A stretch of 64,000 bases of DNA, taken from assembly GCF_037975245.1 (NCBI RefSeq), contig NC_092581.1, forward strand, positions 17,468,303 to 17,532,302. Reading direction: 5' to 3'. The position numbers and the translations under genes are program-made. This DNA comes from Apostichopus japonicus (taxonomy: Eukaryota; Echinodermata; Holothuroidea; Aspidochirotida; Stichopodidae). The notes beneath the pieces were generated by a model that saw nothing but the letters and a program-made list of their open reading frames with translations, was not told the origin of the DNA and did not search any database. Positions 45,801 through 55,977 of this stretch are shown here, one piece after another (within the stretch, counting starts at the first letter, position 1; each line of letters begins with the position of its first letter).

Positions 45801-48551
45801 GTAATAATTTCGATTGGAATTCTACGGAAACTCGTATTTATCCTGTGGGTACTCCGCACTATAAATCTGTATATCGTACAAGAAAATTAAATATAAAATG
45901 CAAAAGATATCAGAAAGAGGGAAATACAGAATTAATTAATCAGTTAAATAGTTTTAAGAAGAGTATATACTGACTATGACAATGAAAGTCAAGTGGGTCC
46001 GGCTCCCAGTGTGTTTGTTGGGTTGTACCATTATAAATGCAGGTAAGCATACTGCCTCCTGATGACGTATAGTAATGTGGACACTGCAATTGGACAAGTT
46101 GTACGTCATATTGCGTCTGGTTGTGAACTGTCACCAGCTCATTGATATCAGCTGGTGGAGTGCAGAAAGCTACAATGACAAGGTAAAAAAAAGAAAGAAA
46201 TGAGAACAAAACGGATGAAAAATATACAAAGAACTACCATATAGGAAAATCAACGTTTTGGCGCCTGTATAGTTACCCCAGAGAGATATTTGATGACTAT
46301 AAAGATATTGAGCACGCATGCAGGCAAATCATATAGCTTGGAGCATTTCACAAGTGCAAACAAAAGAAATACTAGGGAAGTTTATAAACTTCATAAAGCT
46401 ATGGATCCAAAAATATATGTAAAACTGAAAACCTCATATCTGGTACCCAAACCCAGGAAAGAGAGAGGGGGGGGTGCGTTGGAGAGTTACTTTTTCAAGT
46501 CAGACAAACCCTTTTGTTACCCCAGAGACTAATGGATCATAGCGAGTAGTCTATGTCGTACACCGAGCGAATGCACTTCACTTGAGAAGCTAACGGTTAC
46601 CATGATGACGTCACTCACCCTGGCGTTACCATGACTCAACTTGACGTAAAAAGTCATATCTTCGCCACCCAGTATGATATCCTATATCACAATTGATTTT
46701 ATCATATCCTATATCACAACTGTTGGTATCATATCCTATATCCCAATTGTTAGTATCATATCCTATATCAAAATTGTAAGTATGATATCTTATATCACAA
46801 CTATAAGTATCATATCCTATATCCCAATTGTTAGTAATATATCCTATATTCCAGTTGTTAGTATCATATCCTATATCCCAATTGCTAGTATCATTTCCTA
46901 TATCACAATTGTTAGTATCATATCATATATCCCAATTGTTAGTAATATACCCTATATCCCAATTGTTAGTATCATATTCTATATCCCAATTGTAAGTATG
47001 ATATCCTATATCCTAATTGTTAGTATCATATCCTATATCCCAGGTGTTAGTATCATATCCTATATCCCAATTGTTGGTATCATATCCTATACCCCAATTG
47101 TTAATAATATATCCTATATCCTGCAGTTGTTAGTATCGTATCCTATATCCCAATTGCTAGTATCATTTCCTATATCACAATTTTTAGTATCATATCATAT
47201 ATCCCAATTGTTAGTAATATACCCTATATCCCAATTGTTAGTAGCATATTCTATATCCCAATTGTAAGTATGATATCCTATATCCCAATTGTTAGTATCA
47301 TATCCTATATCCCAATTGTTAGTATCATATCATATATCCTAATTGTTAGTATCGTATCCTATATCCCAATTGTTAGTATCATATCATGTATCCTAATTGT
47401 TAGTATCATATCCTTTATCCCAATTTTTAGTATCATATCCTATATTTCCTAATTGTTGGTATTATATCCTATATCCCATTTGTAAGTATGATATCCTATA
47501 TTACAATTGTTAGTATAATATCATATATCCCAATTGTTAGTAATATATCCTACATCCCAATTGTTAATATTATATCATATATCCTAATTGTTAGTATCAT
47601 TTCCTATATCCCAATTGCTTTCTCCTTAACTGATGAAGAAACTTGAGACAACCATAGAGGGAAGAATACTCGCCCGTTCCTCCCTCCCTCCCACCCGCCA
47701 GGGATGTTTCTATTTGTATTCGTACTCGTGTTGTTGTACTTGTACTAGAGTGTCTACTGCATGGTATGCACTATGATAAATCGCCATTGCGTATTGCAAT
47801 GTTAATATAATGTTAAAAGTATGAAACCTAATTAAGTTTACACTACATAGCGCAACTTACAGGATCAATTTTGTTAATTAGTGTAAGGTAATTGGATCAC
47901 TGATAAAATAGTTGATATTTCTTTAATATAGATAATTGTTATGATGATTCATCAAACAAGGCTTAGTAATTACAAAGGTCAGTTCTTGCCCTCTTTCGTT
48001 TTCAATGGCTCCTTATACAACGCGTGAGCCACGAGTGGTTAATTATTATTCAATGAGACACTAATTAATGACATAATGATATAAGCTATTTCATTGATCC
48101 TTCATATGCAGTAGTCTGACTACAGTAGCATAACGAAGATAGGGAGACAAATAGTATATCAGGGGCCCAACCTACACCCCCATCGCTTTAGAAAATATAA
48201 GTCAATACACAGGGTTTGAGGTTTCATCTAATAGGCTTTACAGAGATGCAGGTCACATTATTATCTATATTAAACTTTTGCGAGTGAAACACTGTTTAAA
48301 TCCTGTCTTATATACATTGAAAATTTAGAGTAAAGTCGGATAGTTACCAAAACAAATAAATTCGGAAGGATTCGGCAGCCATGTTGTCTCTCCAGTGATT
48401 ACGTCATATGTACATGTGCTGTTATGTTCTCCTAAGGAAGAGTGATGCTCTTCGCAATGTAAGTGGATTGTTCGACTGATGTCATTTCTGCTGACGTCAT
48501 CAAATTTAACAAAATCCCTCACTTGTGGGTCGGCACAATCTTGTAAACTAT
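33582..48551 (-). CDS. Sushi/SRCR single-pass transmembrane receptor, C-terminal seven exons (5' end not found)
   Basis: Seven exons in coding order (48348-48551, 45975-46169, 38327-38500, 37760-38062, 36265-36597, 35628-35945, 33582-33832) all use phase-1 boundaries, so each extracellular module is a symmetrical cassette. The predicted order is three Sushi (CCP) domains, three SRCR domains, a transmembrane helix and a tail of about 50 residues, about 592 residues in all. SRCR proteins act in pathogen recognition and are greatly expanded in echinoderms; a role as an innate immune or cell-recognition receptor is inferred. No signal-peptide exon was identified upstream of 48551, so more exons probably exist. 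A single transcript joining all seven is inferred from phase, strand and order. The large introns hold minisatellite, integrase and hAT-like sequences. An AATAAA on the minus strand at 33566-33571 is unusually close to the stop. Confidence 0.83.
34282..34516. mobile_element. Possible diverged hAT-like element in receptor intron
   Basis: The left end starts CAGGGGCGTTGCC and the right end finishes GGCCCTG. Flanks GTCATGAC and TTCATTAC match at 6 of 8 positions, which could be an aged 8-bp target duplication. The interior has long G runs and no coding frame. Confidence 0.4.
34975..35435. mobile_element. Non-autonomous hAT-like DNA transposon with 8-bp target duplication
   Basis: The left end reads CAGGGGCGTAGCGA and the right end is its near-perfect reverse complement (TCGCTACGCCCCTG). 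The element is flanked on both sides by GCGTCATT, an exact 8-bp duplication. Terminal CAGGGGCG and 8-bp duplications are typical of the hAT superfamily. It is 461 bp with no transposase and contains an internal duplication of about 111 bp (35013-35250). It lies in the intron before the transmembrane exon. Confidence 0.82.
35628..35945 (-). CDS. Receptor exon: degenerate SRCR domain lacking one disulfide pair
   Basis: A 106-codon phase-1 cassette. It keeps the SRCR frame (GRLEIFDGVHWRAVSDTF, then LICDKLVGEG) but has only four cysteines. In the standard pattern C2 is replaced by serine (RAVS) and C7 is absent, while C3, C5, C6 and C8 remain. The acceptor follows an A-rich stretch rather than a good pyrimidine tract, so the 5' border is less certain; CAG at 35946-35948 gives the correct phase. 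Confidence 0.78.
36265..36597 (-). CDS. Receptor exon: SRCR domain
   Basis: A 111-codon phase-1 cassette with the hallmark phrases GRIEIYNNGQWGAVC, HVVCRQLGY and HRVECTGDEKSIKDC, ending at GTVVCEN. Six cysteines are present, as in group A SRCR domains, although group A domains in vertebrates are usually split over two exons and this one is not. The donor is GTAAGAA. Confidence 0.95.
37760..38062 (-). CDS. Receptor exon: SRCR domain
   Basis: A 101-codon phase-1 cassette beginning DQGRVRLYHGRVMVRYNG, with GSVCF, ANVVCRQLGY, DSVLCEGYEKQLIDC and YAGVVCLEAG. Six cysteines are conserved. Strong GTAAGA donor and CTTCAG acceptor. Confidence 0.94.
38327..38500 (-). CDS. Receptor exon: Sushi (CCP) domain
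   Basis: A 58-codon phase-1 cassette with four cysteines in Sushi order: CVLPDLQDG, VTFSCTNG, KSRCRDGEFKP and TQRC. The donor GTAAGT follows the last cysteine by four bases, the same arrangement as in the other two Sushi exons. The tryptophan usually found before the fourth cysteine is replaced by phenylalanine (GEFKP). Confidence 0.88.
39060..39340. repeat. Repeat built of short inverted GGACA/TGTCC motifs (copy 1)
   Basis: Contains ACAGTTTATACTGG, AGACTGTCTCCCCAGACAG, AATATGCTATG and GTGTCCCCTGAACACAATG. The same vocabulary recurs at 45285-45480. It lies in the large receptor intron just before the integrase relic. It is not assigned to a known family. Confidence 0.4.
39365..42873 (+). pseudogene. 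Broken intron-containing gypsy-integrase-like gene (KRBA2/GIN/Ginger type)
   Basis: Four exon-like blocks lie at 39365-39686, 40498-40674, 41342-41499 and 42828-42873, with GT-AG borders. Block 1 has the N-terminal region of this family (YPSGFTRIKQRRILRRQS, then AQIEAAHTD). Block 2 has LLSRFYWKTINVDVTSY and, in another frame, HSIPVTGLWKQ. Block 3 opens the DDE catalytic core (VGVDLIGPLP, SDFYSKWPETKAVPDKTA). Damage includes an in-frame TGA at 39608, a frameshift near 39668, a shift within block 2 and a shifted second-aspartate region in block 4; the glutamate part is absent. These lesions make it non-functional. Introns argue against a simple retrocopy; a Ginger-like DNA transposon or a decayed domesticated gene fits better. 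It lies antisense in a receptor intron. Confidence 0.8.
44703..45203 (-). CDS. Unassigned 166-codon open frame in receptor intron
   Basis: An open frame with a hydrophobic stretch (VFVVIAAMLSSVYVAFCI) near residue 40, followed by a region with several cysteines (YDNCRGK, YGNCTSW, ESCLANMKFHPC). No family was recognised. A possible donor GTAAAA lies inside at the YDNCRG codons. In AT-rich DNA an open frame of this length is borderline for chance, so it may not be a gene. It lies on the receptor strand between two receptor exons. Confidence 0.15.
   Translation of the reverse strand: MLQEINETLCVAAKQKIERKKKEEKETSLPSVEDVNHVFVVIAAMLSSVYVAFCIRQLHCVHSHLYRGRDSINLTPPLPTEGGYGIGNATATTKYDNCRGKILRILGVQTSFFPYFPNTQWVSFGKYGNCTSWVYESCLANMKFHPCVKLIIGREVTESVFKLHPK
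45285..45480. repeat. Repeat built of short inverted GGACA/TGTCC motifs (copy 2)
   Basis: Related in vocabulary to 39060-39340 (GGGACAAAATATGCTATG, GTCCGACCGGAC). It holds a perfect inverted repeat at 45418-45447: 12-base arms GTACAAAGTGTC and GACACTTTGTAC around CGCGGA. Confidence 0.45.
45975..46169 (-). CDS. Receptor exon: Sushi (CCP) domain
   Basis: A 65-codon phase-1 cassette with four cysteines (FCTPPADIN, VQLQCPHYYTS, MLTCIYNGTT, THWEPDPLDFHC) and the conserved tryptophan before the last. The acceptor has an excellent pyrimidine tract. That tract also reads as a hydrophobic signal-like peptide (MFSFLSFFYLVIV) in frame, so this could instead be a first exon; splicing is judged more likely. 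The donor GTCAGT is weak but sits at the same place as in the other Sushi exons. Confidence 0.85.
46674..47622. repeat. 27-bp minisatellite, about 35 copies
   Basis: The unit contains CATATCCTATATCCCAATTG followed by TTAGTAT. Because 27 is a multiple of three, a plus-strand frame stays open for most of the array and reads as repeats of ISYIPIVSI; this is a by-product of the array and not a gene. It lies in the intron between the first two Sushi exons. Variants such as CATATCATATATCC recur, suggesting local block duplications. Confidence 0.95.
48348..48551 (-). CDS. Receptor exon: Sushi (CCP) domain, most upstream exon found
   Basis: A 68-codon phase-1 cassette with four cysteines (SLQDCADPQ, TIHLHCEEHHSS, NSTCTYDVITG, PSEFIC) and the motif ETTWLPNP before the last cysteine. 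It resembles the neighbouring Sushi exon at 45975-46169 (THWEPDP), suggesting exon duplication. Donor GTAACT, acceptor TTTTTACAG. Confidence 0.87.
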
Positions 48552-48831
48552 CTGTAAAAACCAAAATATCGAAATCATTGTATGGAAATCTTTGGATGAA
48601 GAGGAGGCGGATGGATATGGTGGGGAGGAAGAGGGTGGGGAGGAAGAGGGTGGGGGAGGAAGAGGGTGGGGATGAGTTTTCATTGCAGTTATGATGAAAA
48701 TTATGTACAGTCACATTACATTATTATACATTTAAGTATATGGAATAGCTCTCAGAACGCATAGGCGTACGGGACCATTTCAGTTTGGGGGGCAGAACTT
48801 TTTGTGCCCGAAAGTTCCTGTGACACTATCT

Positions 48832-48953
48832 AAGCGGAGCGCCACCATCGGTTGGCACGTAGCGTACAAGAAAATTTTTGGCAAACAATGCCTCTCAGAT
48901 TGCCGGAAACGGCACTTCTGAGGCCTTGCAAGTTGCATCTAAACATTCTTTAT
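48832..48953. repeat. Dispersed repeat family, copy 1
   Basis: Begins ACACTATCTAAGCGGAGCG and continues with CATCGGTTGGCAC, GTAGCGTAC, AAATTTTTGG and GCCGGAAACGGC. The same ordered motifs occur at 49733 and 52217. Confidence 0.85.
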
Positions 48954-49732
48954 TTTATAATCTCACGTTTTAGAAATTTACACTTCCCCAAAAATTTGGT
49001 AAATTAGAAGAAGAAAAACAGGTAACATCACTTTGAAGGGAAAAATGGGACAGTATATTTTTTAAGCTCCTATTTAGTTACCTTATTTATTATTTTAACA
49101 TAGTACTCAGCTACCTCCAGGAAAACATACATTGTTCAACGACACGTAGGCGGGATAATGTCGCTGTGTCGGGTGAGACTGCAATTTGTCTCACAAAAAA
49201 AGTATAAAATATAACAAAGAATATGATAAACCTGCACCCCCACCCCATCCATGAAAAAGAAAATGTTTCTTATTAACACTCATGTTGGGGATGTCCAGGT
49301 CAAGGGCGGCGGAAGCACTTTTAATCTGGGGGGGGGGGGCACCGACATCAATTCAAAGGGCACTTTGCAGAAATTCGATTGGACTGATGCAGCCTTATAT
49401 TTAGTACCCTTTATAACTCTTATTGCATTATCATATTTGTGTATACACATCACTCCATCAACGCCCCCCCCCCCCCAAAGGAAAATATGCATACTAGCAC
49501 TGCAATATCCAATTCGCAAATTGGGAAACCAAGAACAATTTTTCTTTTGAGACAAAATGAGGTGAAATCATGCTAGTTGCTAATGTAGGAATCTTCCGAA
49601 TTAAAGTTTTTTTTCTTGTTAATATCTTAACAAATTTTTTCCATTCAAAATAGCTTTGAGTTTGCCCCACAGAAATTCATTAAAAGTCACGGGCTTAGCC
49701 AGGATTTGCAACGTTGTATGCACGACTATCTG

Positions 49733-49820
49733 AGCGGAGCGACACCATCGGTTGGCGCGGAGCGTACTAGAAAATTTTTGGTTTAACAAACCCCTCAGAT
49801 GGCCGGAAACGGCCCTTCCC
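49733..49820. repeat. Dispersed repeat family, copy 2
   Basis: Shares CTATCTGAGCGGAGCG, CATCGGTTGGCGC, GAGCGTACTAGAAAATTTTT and GGCCGGAAACGGCCCTTCC with copy 1. Adjacent sequence to about 49915 ends in GTTCCGCCACCCTT, resembling a transposon end. Confidence 0.85.
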
Positions 49821-51270
49821 GAGTGTTCATTCTGGTTCCCTGGCCTCTTGCTAACTTGAGGCACCTCAGGCACGTGCCCCCTGTGCCCCCCGGTTCCGCC
49901 ACCCTTTGTCCAGGTAAACAATTGACTAGTTAGAAAAAAATTGATCGAGCAAAAGCGTGGGAGCCCAGATGAACTGCGCTTACGGTGGTGTTACACGGAA
50001 ATATTCGGGCATCATGATGCTAAATAAAGAAAATCATAGAATTGTCGGGCAAAAATTTGAAAAAGATTCGGGCAAGCTACTGCATATATATTCATATTTC
50101 ATATATATTCAATGTATGTGTGGCTAAATGTGTAAGACTGCATTGACTCCTTACATAAGTGCTCATTCTGGACACTCAAAGAGTAAACTTCAGAAATAAG
50201 AGATCTGCCAAGCAAGATGATATACCAAATTGGAATTGGTCTAAAGTCCGAGTGCAGAAAACTGGACTCGAATACTATAAACGTGTGGGTATTACACATT
50301 TCTTTGTGGGTATACTGTACGGGTGGGATCTACATTAAATACGTGTTTGTTGCCACATTGTTCAGTTCAGTGGTGTTGTTATTGTTTGTTGTGTAGGGCA
50401 ATCAATCTTGTAAAGCTTTATACAACAGACACATCCCTACCTGTGATTCATTGATTAACGGTAAACTGTAACCGTAGGTGCTTTTTTGTTTTTTAAATTA
50501 TGTGTTGCAACTTACCAGGTAGAAACAATTAAACACAAGAACACTGTGATACAACAAATTTGAACACACTGTTAGTAACAGATGATGAAGCCACAAATGA
50601 AAGTATGAGTTCATGTATAAGAATTCAAAATAATAACAATTTTGGAAGCTAGGAAAGTTTTAAAGAAAATGGTTACACATCTCTAAAAGAGTAATGGCGT
50701 TCCGTTATAACAATTCCTCATTCATATAAACACTTAATAGACATGCCGTTTTACCTGCAACTTTAAACCAGGGAGTTGAAAAGAAATATTCATCTGTTTG
50801 CACAAATCGTAGATATAACCCTCAGTGTCAACGTGTAAATTGTGTAAACAAGAGTACAACGACACAGGATTCGGTATTTGAGCAGGTTTCCAATAACATG
50901 TTTTCGTACTTTTTGGAATAATATCTTTCTTTCTTTCTTTAAAAAAAAACGCAACTTCTCAAAAGAACCAACATTCCTTCCAATCCTTTGTATATTGAAT
51001 TTGTTTCAAAACAAATAAATGATAACAATCAACCGCAAAGTAGAAGGTTAAAAACACTCCCCGGCGTTACAAAGAAGTTTCATGCTGAAAGCAGTCAATG
51101 ATGCGTTTCCAAATTTCCTGTGATTTGTTTTGCTAATAGTCCTTACCATTGTCTGCAAACATTTTTGCATTTATCGTGCTCAATTTACACAACGTATTTT
51201 GTTCAAATAACTTATTTATATAGCGCATTATACCGACGGTCTCAGTGCAACTAATTGTAACGTTGCTGTC

Positions 51271-51509
51271 CATAGGCGTACGAGGCGGGGGTCAGACTGC
51301 CCCCCCCAAATTTTTTTTCCAGAGGACAAGAAATTCGGGCAAAAGTCCTGAAAAATTCGGGCAGCCTAAGAGGAGAAAAAAATATATATATATATTTTTT
51401 TTCTCCTCTTAGGCTGCCCGAATTTTTCAAGACTTTTGCCCGAATTTCTTGTCCTCTGGAAATTTGGGGGGGCAGTCTGCCCCCCTGCCCCCCGCCTCGT
51501 ACGCCTATG
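51271..51509. mobile_element. Near-perfect foldback element with about 115-bp arms
   Basis: The left arm starts CATAGGCGTACGAGGCGGGG and the right arm ends with its exact complement. The arms match through CCAGAGGACAAGAAATTCGG and TTCGGGCAGCCTAAGAGG to a central TA-rich turn near 51390. The right arm has a few extra bases near its outer end. The ends resemble CATAGGCGTACGGGACC at 48764 and GGTCCCATACGCGTATG near 54889, suggesting a family. No target duplication was seen. Confidence 0.9.
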
Positions 51510-51794
51510 TCAGAACGTTTTGGTACAATAAAGACCAGGACAGCAAAGTGGGAACCACAACGTGGTAAACAAGTGACGAATATAGCTAAAACTAAGAAAG
51601 TAATGAAAAATAAATAGAAAACCCGCCCTTGAACAACATAATTAACCATCTTTCATAAGTTCCTTTATGTATCCTTTAGTTTGTAGCCTTAACAGTTTAT
51701 GGAGGCAATCTATTAATTGTGTATGTATATTAATATATGTATATAATTGAAATTGTAATGAGTTGGAAAATCCAGAACAGTGAAAAAACTTCCA

Positions 51795-51870
51795 ATCTCC
51801 GCCGGGATTCGAACCCGGGCCTCCCGCTTTATAGGCGGACACCCTAACCAACTATAGGATATGGACGCTG
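51795..51870 (-). mobile_element. tRNA-derived sequence (SINE head or tRNA pseudogene)
   Basis: On the minus strand the D stem CCTA/TAGG, anticodon stem TCCGC/GCGGG and a perfect T stem CCGGG/CCCGG around TTCGAAT can be drawn. The loop CTATAAA gives an anticodon position of ATA. The acceptor stem does not pair, so a working tRNA is unlikely; a SINE head is the better reading. Confidence 0.65.
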
Positions 51871-52216
51871 ATTGAATGTCCAGAGGTTCGAGACCGGTAA
51901 GGAAGGTCGTAATTCGACCGTAGGCATTTGCCATCTGTATCGAACAATGCTATTTCTTTTTTGGTGACATATGTTGCCTTACTCTATCATGAGGCTAACC
52001 AACTGGAAACTGGTATATAACAGATAATTCCGGGATGAGGAAGTAACCTGCGACAAACTAATGACGTCCCTCTACAGTTCGGGCTACTGAAATCCCCCAC
52101 ACCACCCCCCCCCCCTCCACCCGCACTTTTAGCAACCGGAAACTAATAATATCATTAATTGGCCCAGCTAGGGGTATTGGTCAAGCGGGGAGAGAATGGT
52201 CTGTAGGGGCGCTTTC

Positions 52217-52325
52217 GACACTATCTAAGCGGAGCGCCACCTCAGGTTGGCGCCTAGCGTACAGATTTTTTTTGAGTAAAGATACCTCCTAGATCGCAGG
52301 AAATGACCCTTTCCTGGCCTTGCTA
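52217..52325. repeat. Dispersed repeat family, copy 3
   Basis: Shares ACACTATCTAAGCGGAGCG, GGTTGGCGC and TAGCGTACAGA with copies at 48832 and 49733 but is more diverged after the first 50 bases. A nearby G run and CCGCCCCCTGACTG follow. Confidence 0.8.
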
Positions 52326-55300
52326 ATTTGCAGATAAACGAAGAATAAATAGGTGTCATCGCCAACAAAATGATGAGAGATGAGAACGCAATAAAAAAGT
52401 AAATAATCGCGAATAAGTAAAAAGTGGTAAAAAGCTGAAAAAGGTGCCAGCAGTCCATTTGAGTCCGTCAAGGGGGGGGGGGGGCATCCGCCCCCTGACT
52501 GTATGAACGCTCCGCCACTGATATCATTGGATATAAGAGTTGAATATCTCGTACTTTTGTTCAATCCTTATAATCCCTTATTTGCCCCAAAGTACGTACT
52601 TTTATACGGTTAGATGGTGATTACTTTGCTATAGGCCTACTTTGGCAATTGCCTTCGATGTGTACTGCCCACATGTTTTCACCCTGCAGAAGTAAGGCGT
52701 TGTGATATCATTAAGTTGGCTAAACCTGCATGTTACTACAACAGTTTTGAAACTGTTTGAGAAACACGAAGTAGTCCCACAACAACATTATTTAGAGAAA
52801 GCAGAAAATGATAACTCACCAATTCCATTTGCTAACAAGCATACACTTAACTCAAAAGAAATAATCACACAAATTATCCCTTTCCAAAACACAACCATAT
52901 TGGTAGTTGATTCACAAATACATTTATACATCCATATATATATATATATGTATATATGATATAAAAACTGTTGATAACACGACAAGGTGAATTTGCGGAT
53001 ATACATGTACACTGCTCCATATAAACACCATATCAGGTATTTGAGGATCAAAGTCCGCCAACCTCGGTGAGAAAATCTATGGTATGCCTTATGCTCCATT
53101 ATCACTTACAAGTTCTCCTCGGATGTTTTATAAAGCAAAGGAAAAATTTTGCAAGTTGGTATATTTTATTGCATGAATTAAGCCTCATGAATATGCATCA
53201 TGTTTTACATATATACGGTATATATACGGTCTTTAAGTGAATGTAAAATAATGGGGGGCGGTGAGGGGAGGGGAGGGGGAGGGGGAGAAAGAAAGAAAGA
53301 AAGAAAAAGAGAGGTTAAACCGAGATTGGAACCAGTGAACGCATGGTTGCAAACCCTGAAATAACTGATTAGAATTCCGTTCCAGTCACAAATTTCTTTG
53401 CTTTTTATCCATTGTTCATAATTTTCAGTCAGTTTTCCGTAGTTCGTTACTAATATTTAAATTTAAATTTTTAAAGTATTCTGAATTGCGCTCTTGACCT
53501 ATCAGATACCGAGAAACGGTAGCGTAGTAACGTCATTTTACGCGCTTAAAATTTAGGGAGGAATGGCACCCTGTCCACACCATACTGCATACATTGCTTT
53601 ACAAGAAGTAAAAGTAAGAGCTGGGTGTTAACTGAAAAACTTTTGAATCCATCAAAATGAGAGATACAAATTGACATGAAGTAGTTAATCCATTTATTTA
53701 TTTGAACCCAACATGCACATTGGTACATGCGCAATGCGCACCATCAATGTTTGTAGGAACTACTAATGGGGTCACGTTCAGTGCAGAATGATAAATTTAG
53801 GAGAGGGCGTGACCCTGAGGTCGTTTGCAACCGACTCATGATGGCACCATGGCAGGGAAGGGGTAGTATACATTCCAGAGAAGATAAGATTTTTTGAGAC
53901 CATGAACGTGCAGACTGGTGCCAAACATAAATATACTGTATTGTGTTCAGAGTTCCTTGATACTAGATCTTGATCTTGATACTAGAATAAGGTATCTTCT
54001 CACATTAATGAAGAAGATTATCTTTACTAGGAATTTTTCATTTGAAATAATGATGAGAAAAATGTCTGAAGTTTTGAACGTTTCCGATTTGCCTTTCTGA
54101 AAATTGTTCCTAAACTCCATGGAAAAAAAAGCCTCGCCGAAGAAACTTTCATAAAAAGAGTATTTATTTCTTCCATACTCTTTCAATTAGGATTCCTATA
54201 GTTCATGATTCTACACCCCCAGCACACCGGAAAAATCAAATTTGCGTAAGGCAAACAACTTTTCTCGGTGCTGGACCAGGCTGCTACCCATTATTCCCGT
54301 GTTAATAGTGGTATAAAATCATGGACCAAAATGTTAGCATCCGTGATTTTCCAAAAATTCTTCACGACCTCTCGTGATTTCTAACCTGTATGAAATTAAT
54401 TTTGGTCAGAAATATACAGTCGATATTCAACTAACCTGAAGCATTGGCGTATATGACGGAAGGGGGGGGGGGCGGGCGGGCATGGGGAAGACTGTGCCTC
54501 AAATTTAAAGGGGACTCAAAATTCGGGCAACAATAAAAAAGAAGAAAAATAAATATGAGAAATAAGAATGAGAATTCCTAAACAAATGATTAGTCCAAAG
54601 CTTTGCCAAAGACAGCACCACTTTGCATCTAAGCCACCTTACATCAACCAAAAGTGACACCCCTCACCCTTAGACCCCTCCCCAGGACGGCATCGCCTGC
54701 ACGGGTGACAAAGGAAGGATCCGCCCGGGTGCCAACTATTCTATGTAGGCCACTGCTTACAAATGTCAAGTTTTATAAAATCATACTCCCAACCGTGCAT
54801 GGTTCATGCGGCTCGTGTAGTAAGTTTCGAAACTTAGGGCAAGGTCTCAAACTTCGGGCAACCCCCCCCCCCCTTCCCCAATTGGGACGGTCCCATACGC
54901 GTATGACCTGAAGTAATTGCATTTATTAAAACGACACAAAATTGGCTTCAGTTTTATATGATCGATCTTAAGTACATGTAACGGTTTGAGAACTGAGAAC
55001 CAATAATAAGGTTCTCACTTCTCAGTGTATTGCACGCTTTGGTGAATTAAACTATCGATTCAGACTTTCTAAGAAAAAAAGAGATCAGAGGTTTTTTTTC
55101 CAGGATTTTTAGGCCGAGTACTCGGAAAGGCTTTTAGTCACGTAGTTTATGTTTTTACTATATTTAGCAGTGGCGGAGCCAGGAAAAGGCCCGTTGGAGG
55201 GGTGGGGGTGGAGTGGTAGGGTGGGGTGGAGCTGCCACAGTCCATTTCTCTTTTTGGCGCACTTGAAATAAGCTACGAACATAATTTTGATGAAGACAAG

Positions 55301-55977
55301 GGTTACACAGTGCAAAAATCGCACGAGTGTTTTTTTTTTACTTCTCTATAATTCTGCACAATGCCACATGAATGAGAATAATGTCAACTACCTCTAAACG
55401 GACAATAATGACCACAGGACCCAAGCCGCCCGCCCTCCCCCTTACATGGGAGTCCGCCATTTTGATATTTGGCAATCGTGTAGAGTGTCAGAACAATGTG
55501 AAGGTATACGGATCCTAGGAACCGAAAAATGTCAGATTGATAAAGTAATACACTTTTAAATAATCCATGAGACGTGTTTGATTTTAAATTTAGTTCGACT
55601 AGTCAATTCAGATTAATCACAATAAAATTTCAGTCTGTTTAATTAAGAGAGTATATATTTTATTTTCGAAATTTCAACAATATTACCCTCGTATCGAAAC
55701 AGATTTACCACCGATGAAGTATGCGGTCATCTTTGAACAGCACTATTTAAATACTAAATAATCCATATATATGCTATGGCTCTCATAAAATTTACCCTTT
55801 GGTCGATACTAAAACGATTAAGCCTAAATAAATAATTTCTGTCATAAACATATATATCCGGATGATTGATTCATATTTGCTGATTATAGCCTCCATAAAA
55901 GTTGTGTGTCGTTTCACACGGCAGAATTAAAATATCAATATCTCTCTTTATAACTTTTCTTTACATAAATGGTGCAC

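Noticed and set aside
46674-47452. A 197-codon plus-strand frame and a following 60-codon frame
   Set aside because: Both are translations of the 27-bp minisatellite, with no start context, splice structure or family resemblance.
49251-49555. Overlapping 91-99 codon frames on both strands
   Set aside because: They span G and C homopolymers in repeat-derived DNA and show no domain.
50760-50900. Minus-strand cysteine-containing frame (YSCLHNLHVDTEGYIYDLC) followed by GTAAAA
   Set aside because: It lacks the Sushi or SRCR cysteine order and a good acceptor; chance is as likely as an exon.
51251-51649. Minus-strand frame beginning MVNYVVQGRVFYLFFITF, resembling a signal peptide with good start context
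   Set aside because: No usable phase-1 donor follows the hydrophobic stretch, and the frame runs into the foldback element. It could not be linked to the receptor gene.
51795-51870. A functional tRNA gene
   Set aside because: D, anticodon and T stems form, but the acceptor stem does not pair.
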